Below are positions 22,735 through 30,132 of a stretch of 44,753 bases of DNA, piece by piece. The stretch covers positions 1-44,753 of the forward strand of contig NZ_JAENHP010000040.1 in the NCBI RefSeq assembly GCF_016834655.1, given 5' to 3'. Position numbers and translations under genes: made by a program. The stretch is from Paractinoplanes ovalisporus. Lineage in GTDB: Bacteria; Actinomycetota; Actinomycetes; Mycobacteriales; Micromonosporaceae. How positions within the stretch are numbered: the first letter of the stretch is position 1; each line of letters starts with the position of its first letter. The notes under the pieces were generated by a model. The model saw only the letters and a list, made by a program, of their open reading frames with translations, was not told the origin of the DNA and did no database searches.

Positions 22735-24183
22735 TTAATCACTCACGGCCCGGTCCGCTTCGGGGGCGGGCGAAGCGGTGACCGCGTCGGCCGAGCGCGG
22801 GATCAGCGCGGCCAGCACCAGCATCGCCACCGCGACCAGCACCATGCCGATGAAGATGCGGTGGACGGCGTCGGTCAGGCGGGCCGGGTCGACCTCGTCG
22901 CTGCCGATGATGGCGTTGGCGATGGCCCCGAACACCGCGGCCCCCAGCGCGCTGCCGAGCGAACGCAGGAAGATGTTGTTCGCGGTCACCACGCCCCGCT
23001 CCGACCACCCCACGCTGGACTGGGCCGCGATCAGCGTCGGCGCCGCCGTCAGCCCCATGCCGAGACCGATGATCAGGCAGAACAGCCCGACCGTGAACAC
23101 CGACGAGTTCTCGTCGAGCAGCAGCAACAGCGCCGACCCGGCCAGCACCAGCGACGTGCCGATCACCGCGCACCAGCGGAACCCGACCCGCAGATAGACC
23201 TTGCCGGCCTGGCTGGCCGAGATGGGCCAGCCCAGCGTGAGCGCGGCCAGGGCGAACCCGGCCACGAGCGGCCCCCAGCCGAGCACGTCCTGGACGAACA
23301 CCGGCACGTACGCGCTGAGCGCCAGCAGGATCGCGCCGACGCCGATCGCCAGCTGGCCGCTGGTGACCAGCAACCGCCGGCGGAACACCCACAACGGCAG
23401 CACCGGCTCGGGCGCGCGGCGCTCGACGAAACCGAAGATCACCAGCAGGGCCAGGCCGCCCAGCAGCACGGCCAGGCTGATCGGCGAGTCCCAGGCCCAG
23501 GCCTGCCCGCCCTCGAGCACACCCAGGATCACCAGGGTCAGGCCCGCGGTGAGCAGCGCGGCGCCCAGATAGTCGATGACCGGGCGGCCGCGCTGGTGCG
23601 TCCGCTCCTGGAACTTGCGCAGGATCATGCCGCCCGCGAGCAGGCACAGCGGGATGTTGACGAAGAAGATCCAGCGCCAGTCGATCCACTCGCTGAACAC
23701 GCCGCCCAGGGTCGGGCCGACCACCGACGAGACACCCCAGACGCTGGCCACGTATCCCTGAACCTTGGCCCGTTCCCGTACGGAATAGAGGTCGCCGACG
23801 ATCGTGATCGTGGTCGGCATGATCGCCCCGGCGCCGAGGCCCTGCACGACCCGGAAGATGATCAGCGTGAGCATGCTCCAGGCGGCGCCGCACAGGATCG
23901 AGCCGAGCAGGAACAGCCCGATCCCCCACAAGATGACCGGTTTGCGGCCGAAGAGGTCGTTGAGCTTGCCATAGATCGGCACCGACACGGCCTGGGCGAG
24001 CAGATAGATCGAGAACAGCCACGGGAACTCGGTGAAGCCGCCGATGTCCTTCACGATCGAGGGCACCGCGGTCGCGATGATCGTCGAGTCGATCGCGATC
24101 AGGGCGGTGGACAGCATGACCGCGGCGAGGACGGGCCCGCGCTCGGACCGCAGTCCGACATTGTTCTCCGGCACTCTGTTCAC
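22735..24183 (-). CDS. MFS drug exporter, DHA2 (14-helix) type
   Basis: A 482-residue membrane protein with about 14 hydrophobic segments, the motif A loop GKLNDLFGRKPVILWG and the motif C region VWGVSSVVGPTLGGVFSEWIDWRW. DTTIIATAVPSI-like sequence in helix 1 (IDSTIIATAVPSI) is the EmrB/QacA hallmark. It is 130 bp upstream of the ribosomal-protection GTPase in the same direction. Exporter plus protection protein recalls the otrB/otrA pair of tetracycline producers. GTG 24183 follows AGGGG closely. It is divergent from a histidine kinase gene. Confidence 0.92.
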   Translation of the reverse strand: MNRVPENNVGLRSERGPVLAAVMLSTALIAIDSTIIATAVPSIVKDIGGFTEFPWLFSIYLLAQAVSVPIYGKLNDLFGRKPVILWGIGLFLLGSILCGAAWSMLTLIIFRVVQGLGAGAIMPTTITIVGDLYSVRERAKVQGYVASVWGVSSVVGPTLGGVFSEWIDWRWIFFVNIPLCLLAGGMILRKFQERTHQRGRPVIDYLGAALLTAGLTLVILGVLEGGQAWAWDSPISLAVLLGGLALLVIFGFVERRAPEPVLPLWVFRRRLLVTSGQLAIGVGAILLALSAYVPVFVQDVLGWGPLVAGFALAALTLGWPISASQAGKVYLRVGFRWCAVIGTSLVLAGSALLLLLDENSSVFTVGLFCLIIGLGMGLTAAPTLIAAQSSVGWSERGVVTANNIFLRSLGSALGAAVFGAIANAIIGSDEVDPARLTDAVHRIFIGMVLVAVAMLVLAALIPRSADAVTASPAPEADRAVSD

Positions 24184-24235
24184 CTACCCCTACCGCCCCG
24201 CGAGCGCACGACGGGACCGCCGAGAAGAGTCTGAG

Positions 24236-24257
24236 ATCACCCCGTCCGGGGAGTGAT
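24236..24257. promoter_or_regulatory. Imperfect inverted repeat between exporter and kinase
   Basis: ATCACCCCG then CGGGGAGTGAT, inverted with a small bulge, in the 123-bp region between the divergent genes. A candidate operator only. Confidence 0.3.
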
Positions 24258-24293
24258 ACGCCAAAAGCCGCTCGGGCCGCGATCGGGCGGCCC

Positions 24294-24299
24294 TAGCCT
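24294..24299 (+). promoter_or_regulatory. -10 box of the REC-histidine kinase gene, leaderless
   Basis: TAGCCT lies 7 nt before GTG 24307 and supports that start over the in-frame ATG at 24253. Confidence 0.5.
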
Positions 24300-24306
24300 G
24301 ACAGCC

Positions 24307-26262
24307 GTGGCGTGTGTGGTGGTGGCCGAGGACAACCTTGATCATCAGCGGGTGATCGCGGAGGTCGTCCGACGGCTCGGGCACGAGGTGGTGGTCGCGA
24401 GCGACGGGCGCGAGGCGCTCGAGGCGGTGATCGACCGCCGCCCCGACCTGCTCGTGGCCGACGTCGACATGCCCCACCTGGACGGGTTGGAGCTGTGCCA
24501 CGCGGTGCGCGCCGATCCGCGCGTGGCCGCCACCCCGGTCGTGCTGATCACCGCCTACCTGCTGCCCGGCGACCCCCGGCTGGCCTCGACGGGCGCGCTC
24601 GCCGTGATCGGCAAGCCGTTCGGGGTGCCCGAGCTGACCGAGGCGCTGCGCACCCACCTCGACGCCGTCCCGGCGCGCATGGCCGAGCCGTCCGTGGCCC
24701 CCAGCGACCCGGCCTTCCTGGAGGCGCTGCTCGACACCCTTGACGCCGGGGTCGCCGCATGCGATCGGGACGGCCGCGTGGTGCTGGTGAACCGGGCGAT
24801 GCGCGAGTTCACCACCGACGGTGTGGCCGACGTGTCGTTCGGCTCGCTGCACGACGACGGGTCGCCGCTGCGCACGCACGAGCGGGCGCTGGCCCGGGCG
24901 CTGGACGGCGAGGAGGTCAAGAGCGCCGAGGTGCTGACCCACGACGACCTCGGCCGGCCGCGCTGGTACGCGGTGAACGCCACCCCCGTCCGGGACCGGG
25001 AGGGCAAGGTCACGGGCGCGGTCGCCGCCATGCACGACGTGACCACGCAGTACCGCACGCAGCAGTACCAGGACTGCGAGAACCAGGTGCTGAAGGTGAT
25101 CGCGGACTTCCCGCACGCCAACGACGCCGCCGACCGGATCCTGACCGCGATCGGCGACACCCTGAACTGGCCCTACCTGCGGCTGTGGCTGGTCGACGAC
25201 ATCACCGACCTGCTGCGACCGGCCGGCATCTACACGGCGCCGGGCGAGCGGCCGCTGCCGGTCCCGGTCAGCTTCGCCCGCGGGGTCGGGCTGGCCGGGC
25301 GCTGCTGGGAGCAGGCCGAGCTGATCTGGGTGCCCGACCTGCGGTCGCCCGACTCGCCGGTGCTGCCCAGCATGGTCGCGGAGAGCTCCTACCGGGCGGC
25401 CGGCGCGGTGCCGGTGCACGGCGGGGACCGGGTCGTGGGTGTGCTGACCTTCTTCTCGTACGCCCGCCAGGAACCCGACCCGGCGCTGGCGGTGCTGCTC
25501 ACTGGCCTGGCCGCGCTGATCGGCACGTTCCTGGAGCAGCGCCGGGCCGAGGTGCTCGCGCTGCACCTCGCCGCCGCCACCGACGAGTACATCTCGCTGG
25601 TCGGCCACGAGTTGCGGACACCGCTCACGTCCATCGGGGCGTACGTGGACCTGATCGCCGAATCCCCCGACGACGCGTCGCTGGGCGAGGTGCGCGAGCT
25701 GCTCGACGTGGTGCAGCGCAACAACGCCCGGCTGCGGGACCTGGTCGAGAAGCTGCTCGACCTGGCCGCGCTGGAGTCCGGGCACGCCCAGCTGATGGTC
25801 AAGCCGATCGACCTGGCCGAGATCGTGGGGGCCGCGATCGACGCGCTGGTCCCGAGCACGGAGGCCCGGCGGATCACCATCCGCAGCACGTTGCCGCCCC
25901 GCCTCGAGATGGCGGGCGACGGCGGCCGGCTGCGGCAGGTGGTGGACGCGCTGCTCGGCAACGCGATCAAGTTCAGCCAACCCGACTCGGTGGTCACGGT
26001 GTCGCTGGAGGACGAGCACGGCGAGATCGCGGTGCTGACGATCACCGACCAGGGCATGGGGGTGGCGCCCTCCGAGCAGGCCCGCCTGTTCCGGCGCCTC
26101 TACCGCGGCGGCAATGCCCGGCACACCGGGATCCCCGGGGCCGGGCTGGGCCTGGCGCTGAGCCGGGTGGTCGTGGAGCGCCACCGCGGCTCGATCACCC
26201 TCGCCTCCCAGGAACAGGCGGGGACGAAGGTGACCGTGCGTCTGCCGCGTAGTCAGGACTGA
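24307..26262 (+). CDS. Histidine kinase with N-terminal receiver, PAS and GAF domains
   Basis: A 651-residue soluble signalling protein. An N-terminal receiver domain (1-120) has acidic pocket AEDN and phospho-acceptor Asp52 (VADVDMP). A PAS domain spans about 135-255 (DAGVAACDRDGRVVLVNRAM) and a GAF domain about 270-415. HisKA has His434 in the box SLVGHELRTPLTS. HATPase_c (about 535-650) has LLGNAIKFS, DQGMGV and GAGLGLAL. With REC first it resembles a kinase that is itself a phosphorelay target. No membrane segment is seen, so the input is probably cytoplasmic, and no partner regulator is adjacent. Its stop is 3 bp from the stop of the convergent exporter gene. Confidence 0.93.
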   Translation: MACVVVAEDNLDHQRVIAEVVRRLGHEVVVASDGREALEAVIDRRPDLLVADVDMPHLDGLELCHAVRADPRVAATPVVLITAYLLPGDPRLASTGALAVIGKPFGVPELTEALRTHLDAVPARMAEPSVAPSDPAFLEALLDTLDAGVAACDRDGRVVLVNRAMREFTTDGVADVSFGSLHDDGSPLRTHERALARALDGEEVKSAEVLTHDDLGRPRWYAVNATPVRDREGKVTGAVAAMHDVTTQYRTQQYQDCENQVLKVIADFPHANDAADRILTAIGDTLNWPYLRLWLVDDITDLLRPAGIYTAPGERPLPVPVSFARGVGLAGRCWEQAELIWVPDLRSPDSPVLPSMVAESSYRAAGAVPVHGGDRVVGVLTFFSYARQEPDPALAVLLTGLAALIGTFLEQRRAEVLALHLAAATDEYISLVGHELRTPLTSIGAYVDLIAESPDDASLGEVRELLDVVQRNNARLRDLVEKLLDLAALESGHAQLMVKPIDLAEIVGAAIDALVPSTEARRITIRSTLPPRLEMAGDGGRLRQVVDALLGNAIKFSQPDSVVTVSLEDEHGEIAVLTITDQGMGVAPSEQARLFRRLYRGGNARHTGIPGAGLGLALSRVVVERHRGSITLASQEQAGTKVTVRLPRSQD

Positions 26263-26269
26263 CGGTCAG
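26259..26269. terminator. Small palindrome with both convergent stops
   Basis: CTGAC-G-GTCAG contains the TGA of the kinase gene (26260-26262) and the TGA of the exporter gene on the minus strand (26266-26268). It is symmetric like the junction at 12987-13000; terminator activity is doubtful. Confidence 0.3.
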
Positions 26270-27771
26270 ACCGCGACCGGGACGCCCTCGTTCGATGCCA
26301 CCTCGTCCCGGCCGGCCCGCACCAGGATCAGCGCGACCAGGGCGGCCACCCCGACCAGGGCCGCGCTCACCCAGAACGCCACCGTGTAGCTGTGCACCGT
26401 GGCCACCGCCTGCAGGGCCGGCACCTGGTCGGGGCTGGTGATCTCGCCCCGGTGATCGGTCAGGTAACCGGCCAGGGCCGAGGTGAAGATGGTGTTGAGC
26501 AGGGCCGTGCCCAGCGAGCCGCCGATCTGCTGGGTGGTGTTGATCATTGCGCTGGCCACGCCCGCGTCGTGGCCGGCCACGCCGACCAGGGCCGTGTTGG
26601 ACATGGGCCCGAAGGTGACGCCCATGCCGAAGCTGAGCACGAGCTCGGCCGGGAACACGTGGGTCCAGAAGCCGGTGTCGACGCCGATCTGGGTCAGCAT
26701 GACCATGCCGATCGCGGCCAGCAGCAGGCCGCCGGACATCAGGACGCGCGGTCCGACCCGGGTCTGCATCTGGGCCGAGAAGCCGGCGCCGGCGATGATG
26801 CCGAACGTGAACGGCAGGAACGCCACGCCGGTCATCAGGGCCGAGTAGCCGAGCGTGAGCTGCAGGTAGAACGTCAGGAACAGGAACATGCCGAACAGCC
26901 CGGAGCCGATCAGCAGAGCCGAGATGTACGCTCCCCCGCGGTTGCGGTCGAGGATGACGCGCATCGGCAGCAGCGGGTGCGAGCTGCGCAGTTCGATGAC
27001 GACGAACGACACCAGCAGCAGCACGGCCGCGACCAGCCAGCCGACGGTGACGGCCGAGCCCCAGCCGTCCTCGCTGGCCTTCGTGAAGCCGTACACCAGG
27101 GCGACCAGGCCGGCCGTGGAGGTGAACGCGCCGGGCAGGTCGTAGCGGGTGTTGCCCTCGGCCCGGCTCTCGCCGACGAACCGGACGGCGGCCAGCGCGG
27201 CCACGATCGCGATCGGAGTGCCGACCAGCAGGGTCCAGCGCCACGAGGCGTACTCGGTCAGCAGCCCGCCCAGCAGCAGGCCGACTGCGCCGCCGCCACC
27301 GGCGATGGCGCCATAGACGCCGAACGCCCGGGCCCGCTCGCGGGCCTCGGTGAACGTGACCGTGAGCAGCGACAACGCCGCCGGGGCCATGAGCGCGCCG
27401 AACGCCCCCTGCAGCGCGCGGGCCGCGAACAGCGTCTCGGCGTTGGTGGCCAGGCCGCCCAGCGCCGACGCGCCCGCAAAGCCGAGCAGGCCGATGATGA
27501 AGGCCCGCTTACGGCCGGTGAAGTCGGCGATCCGGCCGCCGAGCAGCAGCAGGCCGCCGAAGGCCAGCGCGTACGCCGTGATCATCCACTGCCGGTCGGC
27601 GTCGCTGATGTTGAGATCGGCCTGAGCGGTCGGCAGCGCGATGTTGACGATCGTGGCGTCGAGCACGATCAGCAGCTGCGACACCGCGATGACGGCCAGA
27701 GCCAGCCACCGATTTCGCGGTTTAGGCGATATATCCGGCGGAGTGGAGGCGTCAGAAGTCGTGATGGACAT
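26266..27771 (-). CDS. MFS drug exporter, DHA2 (14-helix) type
   Basis: A 501-residue, 14-helix exporter. It has IVLDATIVNIALPTAQADL in helix 1, motif A GGRIADFTGRKRAFI and motif C AIAGGGGAVGLLLGGLLTEYASWRW, all of the EmrB/QacA class. GGGGGA precedes the ATG by six bases. The TetR gene lies 73 bp upstream in the same direction, so the two likely form a repressor-exporter operon induced by the exported drug. The substrate is unknown. Confidence 0.93.
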   Translation of the reverse strand: MSITTSDASTPPDISPKPRNRWLALAVIAVSQLLIVLDATIVNIALPTAQADLNISDADRQWMITAYALAFGGLLLLGGRIADFTGRKRAFIIGLLGFAGASALGGLATNAETLFAARALQGAFGALMAPAALSLLTVTFTEARERARAFGVYGAIAGGGGAVGLLLGGLLTEYASWRWTLLVGTPIAIVAALAAVRFVGESRAEGNTRYDLPGAFTSTAGLVALVYGFTKASEDGWGSAVTVGWLVAAVLLLVSFVVIELRSSHPLLPMRVILDRNRGGAYISALLIGSGLFGMFLFLTFYLQLTLGYSALMTGVAFLPFTFGIIAGAGFSAQMQTRVGPRVLMSGGLLLAAIGMVMLTQIGVDTGFWTHVFPAELVLSFGMGVTFGPMSNTALVGVAGHDAGVASAMINTTQQIGGSLGTALLNTIFTSALAGYLTDHRGEITSPDQVPALQAVATVHSYTVAFWVSAALVGVAALVALILVRAGRDEVASNEGVPVAV

Positions 27772-27844
27772 GGAGGGTCCCCCTTAGAAGGGCATGCGGA
27801 GATCCACCGGCGTCAGGGACGCGGGTGTTGATGGAGGGAAGAAG

Positions 27845-28444
27845 TCAGCGTTGGAGCAGGGGCAGGATGATGTCGTCGACGAGGTGGTCGAGGAACGGCT
27901 GGTCGATCGGCTCGCCCAGGGCGAAGCCGCGCATGAAGACCACGGCCGGCACGATCTCGTCGATCAGCCGGGCGTCGTAGCCGGGGCGCAGCTCGCCGCG
28001 GGCCTCGGCCCGCCCGCAGATGGTTTCTGCGAGCGGAATCTTCGACTCGCGCATCTGACGCAGATGCACGGCGAGTTCCGGATCGGTGTGCAGGGCCATG
28101 AACAGCCCGGCCAGCAGCGGCCCCTCGTCACTTCTGATCATGCAGGCGATGTCGTCGAACCACGCCAGCAGGTCGCCGCGGAGCGACCCGGTGTCGGGCA
28201 GCGGGGCATCGGCCGCCTTGCAGGCACGCACGGCGTCGAGGACCAGCTCGGCCTTGGTCGGCCAGTGCCGGTACAGCGTCGCCTTGCTCGCCTGGGCCCG
28301 GGCGGCCACCGCGTCCACCCGAAGGCCCTGATAGCCCGTCTCGCCGAGCAACTCGTAGGCGGCGCGCAGGATCGCCTGCTCACGCTCGCCGTCGAGGCGC
28401 CGGGACCGCCCGGCCGGTGCGGCGGTTCGCGCCTGCTCAGCCAT
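27845..28444 (-). CDS. TetR-family repressor
   Basis: A 199-residue TetR regulator. The N-terminal HTH spans about 22-68 (AILRAAYELLGETGYQGLRV, ARAQASKATLYRHWPTKAEL); the C-terminal ligand domain resembles TetR_C_16/AcrR types. A G-rich ribosome binding site precedes ATG 28444. A perfect palindrome 31 bp upstream overlaps its transcription start region, so it probably represses itself and the exporter gene downstream. Confidence 0.95.
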   Translation of the reverse strand: MAEQARTAAPAGRSRRLDGEREQAILRAAYELLGETGYQGLRVDAVAARAQASKATLYRHWPTKAELVLDAVRACKAADAPLPDTGSLRGDLLAWFDDIACMIRSDEGPLLAGLFMALHTDPELAVHLRQMRESKIPLAETICGRAEARGELRPGYDARLIDEIVPAVVFMRGFALGEPIDQPFLDHLVDDIILPLLQR

Positions 28445-28474
28445 GACAACCCCCCGTCCGGTACGCCTTGCGAA

Positions 28475-28489
28475 ACGAAACTGTTTCGT
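28475..28489. promoter_or_regulatory. TetR operator candidate
   Basis: ACGAAAC-T-GTTTCGT, a perfect 15-bp palindrome. TAGTGT on the minus strand, a -10 box reading towards tetR, lies immediately upstream, so bound repressor would block initiation. Confidence 0.65.
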
Positions 28490-28545
28490 ACACTACGCCT
28501 CCTGATCCACTCCCGCGATCTCCGCACCCGATTGTGACGCAGAAC

Positions 28546-28577
28546 GCGGCGCCGCCCCCGGGTGAGGGCGGCGCCGC
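28546..28577. terminator. GC-rich stem-loop terminator
   Basis: Perfect 12-bp arms (GCGGCGCCGCCC/GGGCGGCGCCGC) with an 8-nt loop, about 12 nt past the stop of the CBS gene at 28590. Confidence 0.75.
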
Positions 28578-28589
28578 GGCAACGACCGG

Positions 28590-29003
28590 TTACTCGCTGA
28601 TGGCGTCGATCAGGTCACCCACCGGGCGGTCCGGCAGAGCCCGGGCGACGTCGGCCACCGCCACGATGCCCACCAGCTGGTGGCCGTCGATCACGGGAAG
28701 GCGGCGCACCTTGTGCTCGGCCATGGTCCGCAGGATCTCGGTGGTGTCGTCGTCGGCCCCGATCGTCACCGGCTTGCCCTGCGCGAACTCGGCGGCCGAG
28801 CACGAGCCCGGGTCACGACCCTGGGCAATGGCCTTCACGACGATGTCGCGGTCAGTCAGCATCCCCTTGAGGCGGTTGCCCTCGCCGCAGATCGGCAGCG
28901 AACCGACCCCCAGCTCGGACATCTTGCGGGCGGCGTCGGCCAGGGTCTCCTTCTCGCCCACGCAGGTGGCGTCGGGGGTCATGATCTCGCGTGCGGTGGT
29001 CAC
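28590..29003 (-). CDS. Hrp1-like CBS-domain protein
   Basis: A 137-residue protein made of two CBS domains (about 8-62 and 75-130) forming a Bateman module. Its N-terminus (MTTAREIMTPDATCVGEKETL) and GMLTDRDIVVKAIAQG closely recall hypoxic response protein 1 (Hrp1) of mycobacteria, whose gene is under DosR control. GTG 29003 matches that start and has GGAGG five bases upstream; ATG 29015 is an alternative. GGGACTTT-type half sites lie upstream at about 29094-29101 and 29121-29127. The function is possibly adenine-nucleotide sensing. It is divergent from the TauE gene. Confidence 0.88.
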   Translation of the reverse strand: MTTAREIMTPDATCVGEKETLADAARKMSELGVGSLPICGEGNRLKGMLTDRDIVVKAIAQGRDPGSCSAAEFAQGKPVTIGADDDTTEILRTMAEHKVRRLPVIDGHQLVGIVAVADVARALPDRPVGDLIDAISE

Positions 29004-29123
29004 AGCGTCCTCCATGTCGGTTTCGGTGGAAGGACGCCGCGTACCCCCTCCCGGGCCGGACACTCCCGGGGCGCGAGGAAACGGCACCGCCGGAAAGTCC
29101 CGGAAGCTGGGAAACTCGACAAA

Positions 29124-29142
29124 GTCCACTGATTTAGTGGAC
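29124..29142. promoter_or_regulatory. Inverted repeat over the tauE -35 region
   Basis: GTCCACT-N5-AGTGGAC, a perfect 7-bp-arm inverted repeat that overlaps the -35 element TGGACA (29138-29143) of the downstream gene. A candidate repressor site. Confidence 0.6.
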
Positions 29143-29166
29143 AAAGCAGGGATTAGCACCGAGACT
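29138..29166 (+). promoter_or_regulatory. Promoter of the TauE/SafE gene, leaderless
   Basis: TGGACA (29138-29143), 17-bp spacer, GAGACT (29161-29166), then 6 nt to GTG 29173. The -10 is non-consensus at its first base. Confidence 0.45.
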
Positions 29167-29172
29167 CGTCCG

Positions 29173-30060
29173 GTGGACTGGACCCTTGCGCTCGCCGGGC
29201 TCGGCGTCGGCATCGTCGTCGGCCTGACCGGCATGGGCGGCGGCGCCCTGATGACCCCCATCCTGGTGCTCTTCTTCGGCGTCCCGCCGGTCGCCGCCGT
29301 GTCGAGCGACCTGGCCGCGAGCGCGGTGATGAAGCCGTTCGGCGGCTGGGTGCACGCCCGCCGCGGCACGGTGAACTGGTCGCTGGTCGGCTGGCTGTGC
29401 GTGGGCAGCGTGCCCAGCGCGTTCCTCGGGGTGCTGCTGTTGCGCCTGCTCGGCGACGACGAGTCGGTGCAGCAGGCCATCCGCGTCGCCCTGGGCGTGG
29501 CCCTGCTGCTGGCCGCCGGCGGCCTGCTGCTCAAGGGGTGGGTGAGCCGCAAGAAGGGCGAGGGTGACGGCCGCATCACGGTCCGCCCGGTGCCCACGGT
29601 CGTTCTCGGCGCGCTGGGCGGCCTGGTCGTGGGCCTGACCTCGGTCGGCTCGGGCTCGCTGATCATCGTCGCGCTGCTGGCGCTCTATCCCACGCTGCGC
29701 GCCAACAACCTGGTCGGCACCGACCTCGTGCAGGCCATCCCGCTGGTCACCGCGGCCGCCCTGGGACACGCCTTCTTCGGCGATCTGCAGCTCGACCTGG
29801 CCGCGGCCGTGCTGGTCGGCTCGATCCCGGGCGTGCTGATCGGTTCCCGCGTCTCGTCCCGCGCCCCGGCCGGACTGGTCCGGGCCGCCCTGGTCATCGT
29901 GCTGCTGGCCAGCGCCCTGAAGCTGTTCGACCTCTCGACCACGGTCGTCGGCGTCACCTCGGGCGTGGCCATCGTGATCGCCGTGGCGCTCGGGCTGCGC
30001 GCCCGGATGACCCGCACACCGGCCACCGAACCGGAGCGGGAGCCCGTCGCCGCCCCCTGA
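29173..30060 (+). CDS. TauE/SafE-family transporter (sulfite/anion exporter)
   Basis: A 295-residue membrane protein of about eight helices in two repeated halves. The family glycine motif occurs twice: GIVVGLTGMGGGALMTPILV and GGLVVGLTSVGSGSLIIVAL. TauE/SafE proteins export sulfite, sulfoacetate or related anions; the substrate here is not predictable. I choose GTG 29173 (VDWTLALAGLG), which sits right before the first helix and 6 nt after a -10 box. GTG 29137 is an alternative but lies inside an inverted repeat. It is divergent from the Hrp1-like gene. Confidence 0.9.
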   Translation: MDWTLALAGLGVGIVVGLTGMGGGALMTPILVLFFGVPPVAAVSSDLAASAVMKPFGGWVHARRGTVNWSLVGWLCVGSVPSAFLGVLLLRLLGDDESVQQAIRVALGVALLLAAGGLLLKGWVSRKKGEGDGRITVRPVPTVVLGALGGLVVGLTSVGSGSLIIVALLALYPTLRANNLVGTDLVQAIPLVTAAALGHAFFGDLQLDLAAAVLVGSIPGVLIGSRVSSRAPAGLVRAALVIVLLASALKLFDLSTTVVGVTSGVAIVIAVALGLRARMTRTPATEPEREPVAAP

Positions 30061-30132
30061 CGCTCACCCCGCGGCGATCCGCGCCGAACAGGAGGAGGGG
30101 GACCTTCGCCGGGCGGAACGGGACAAGTCGGC

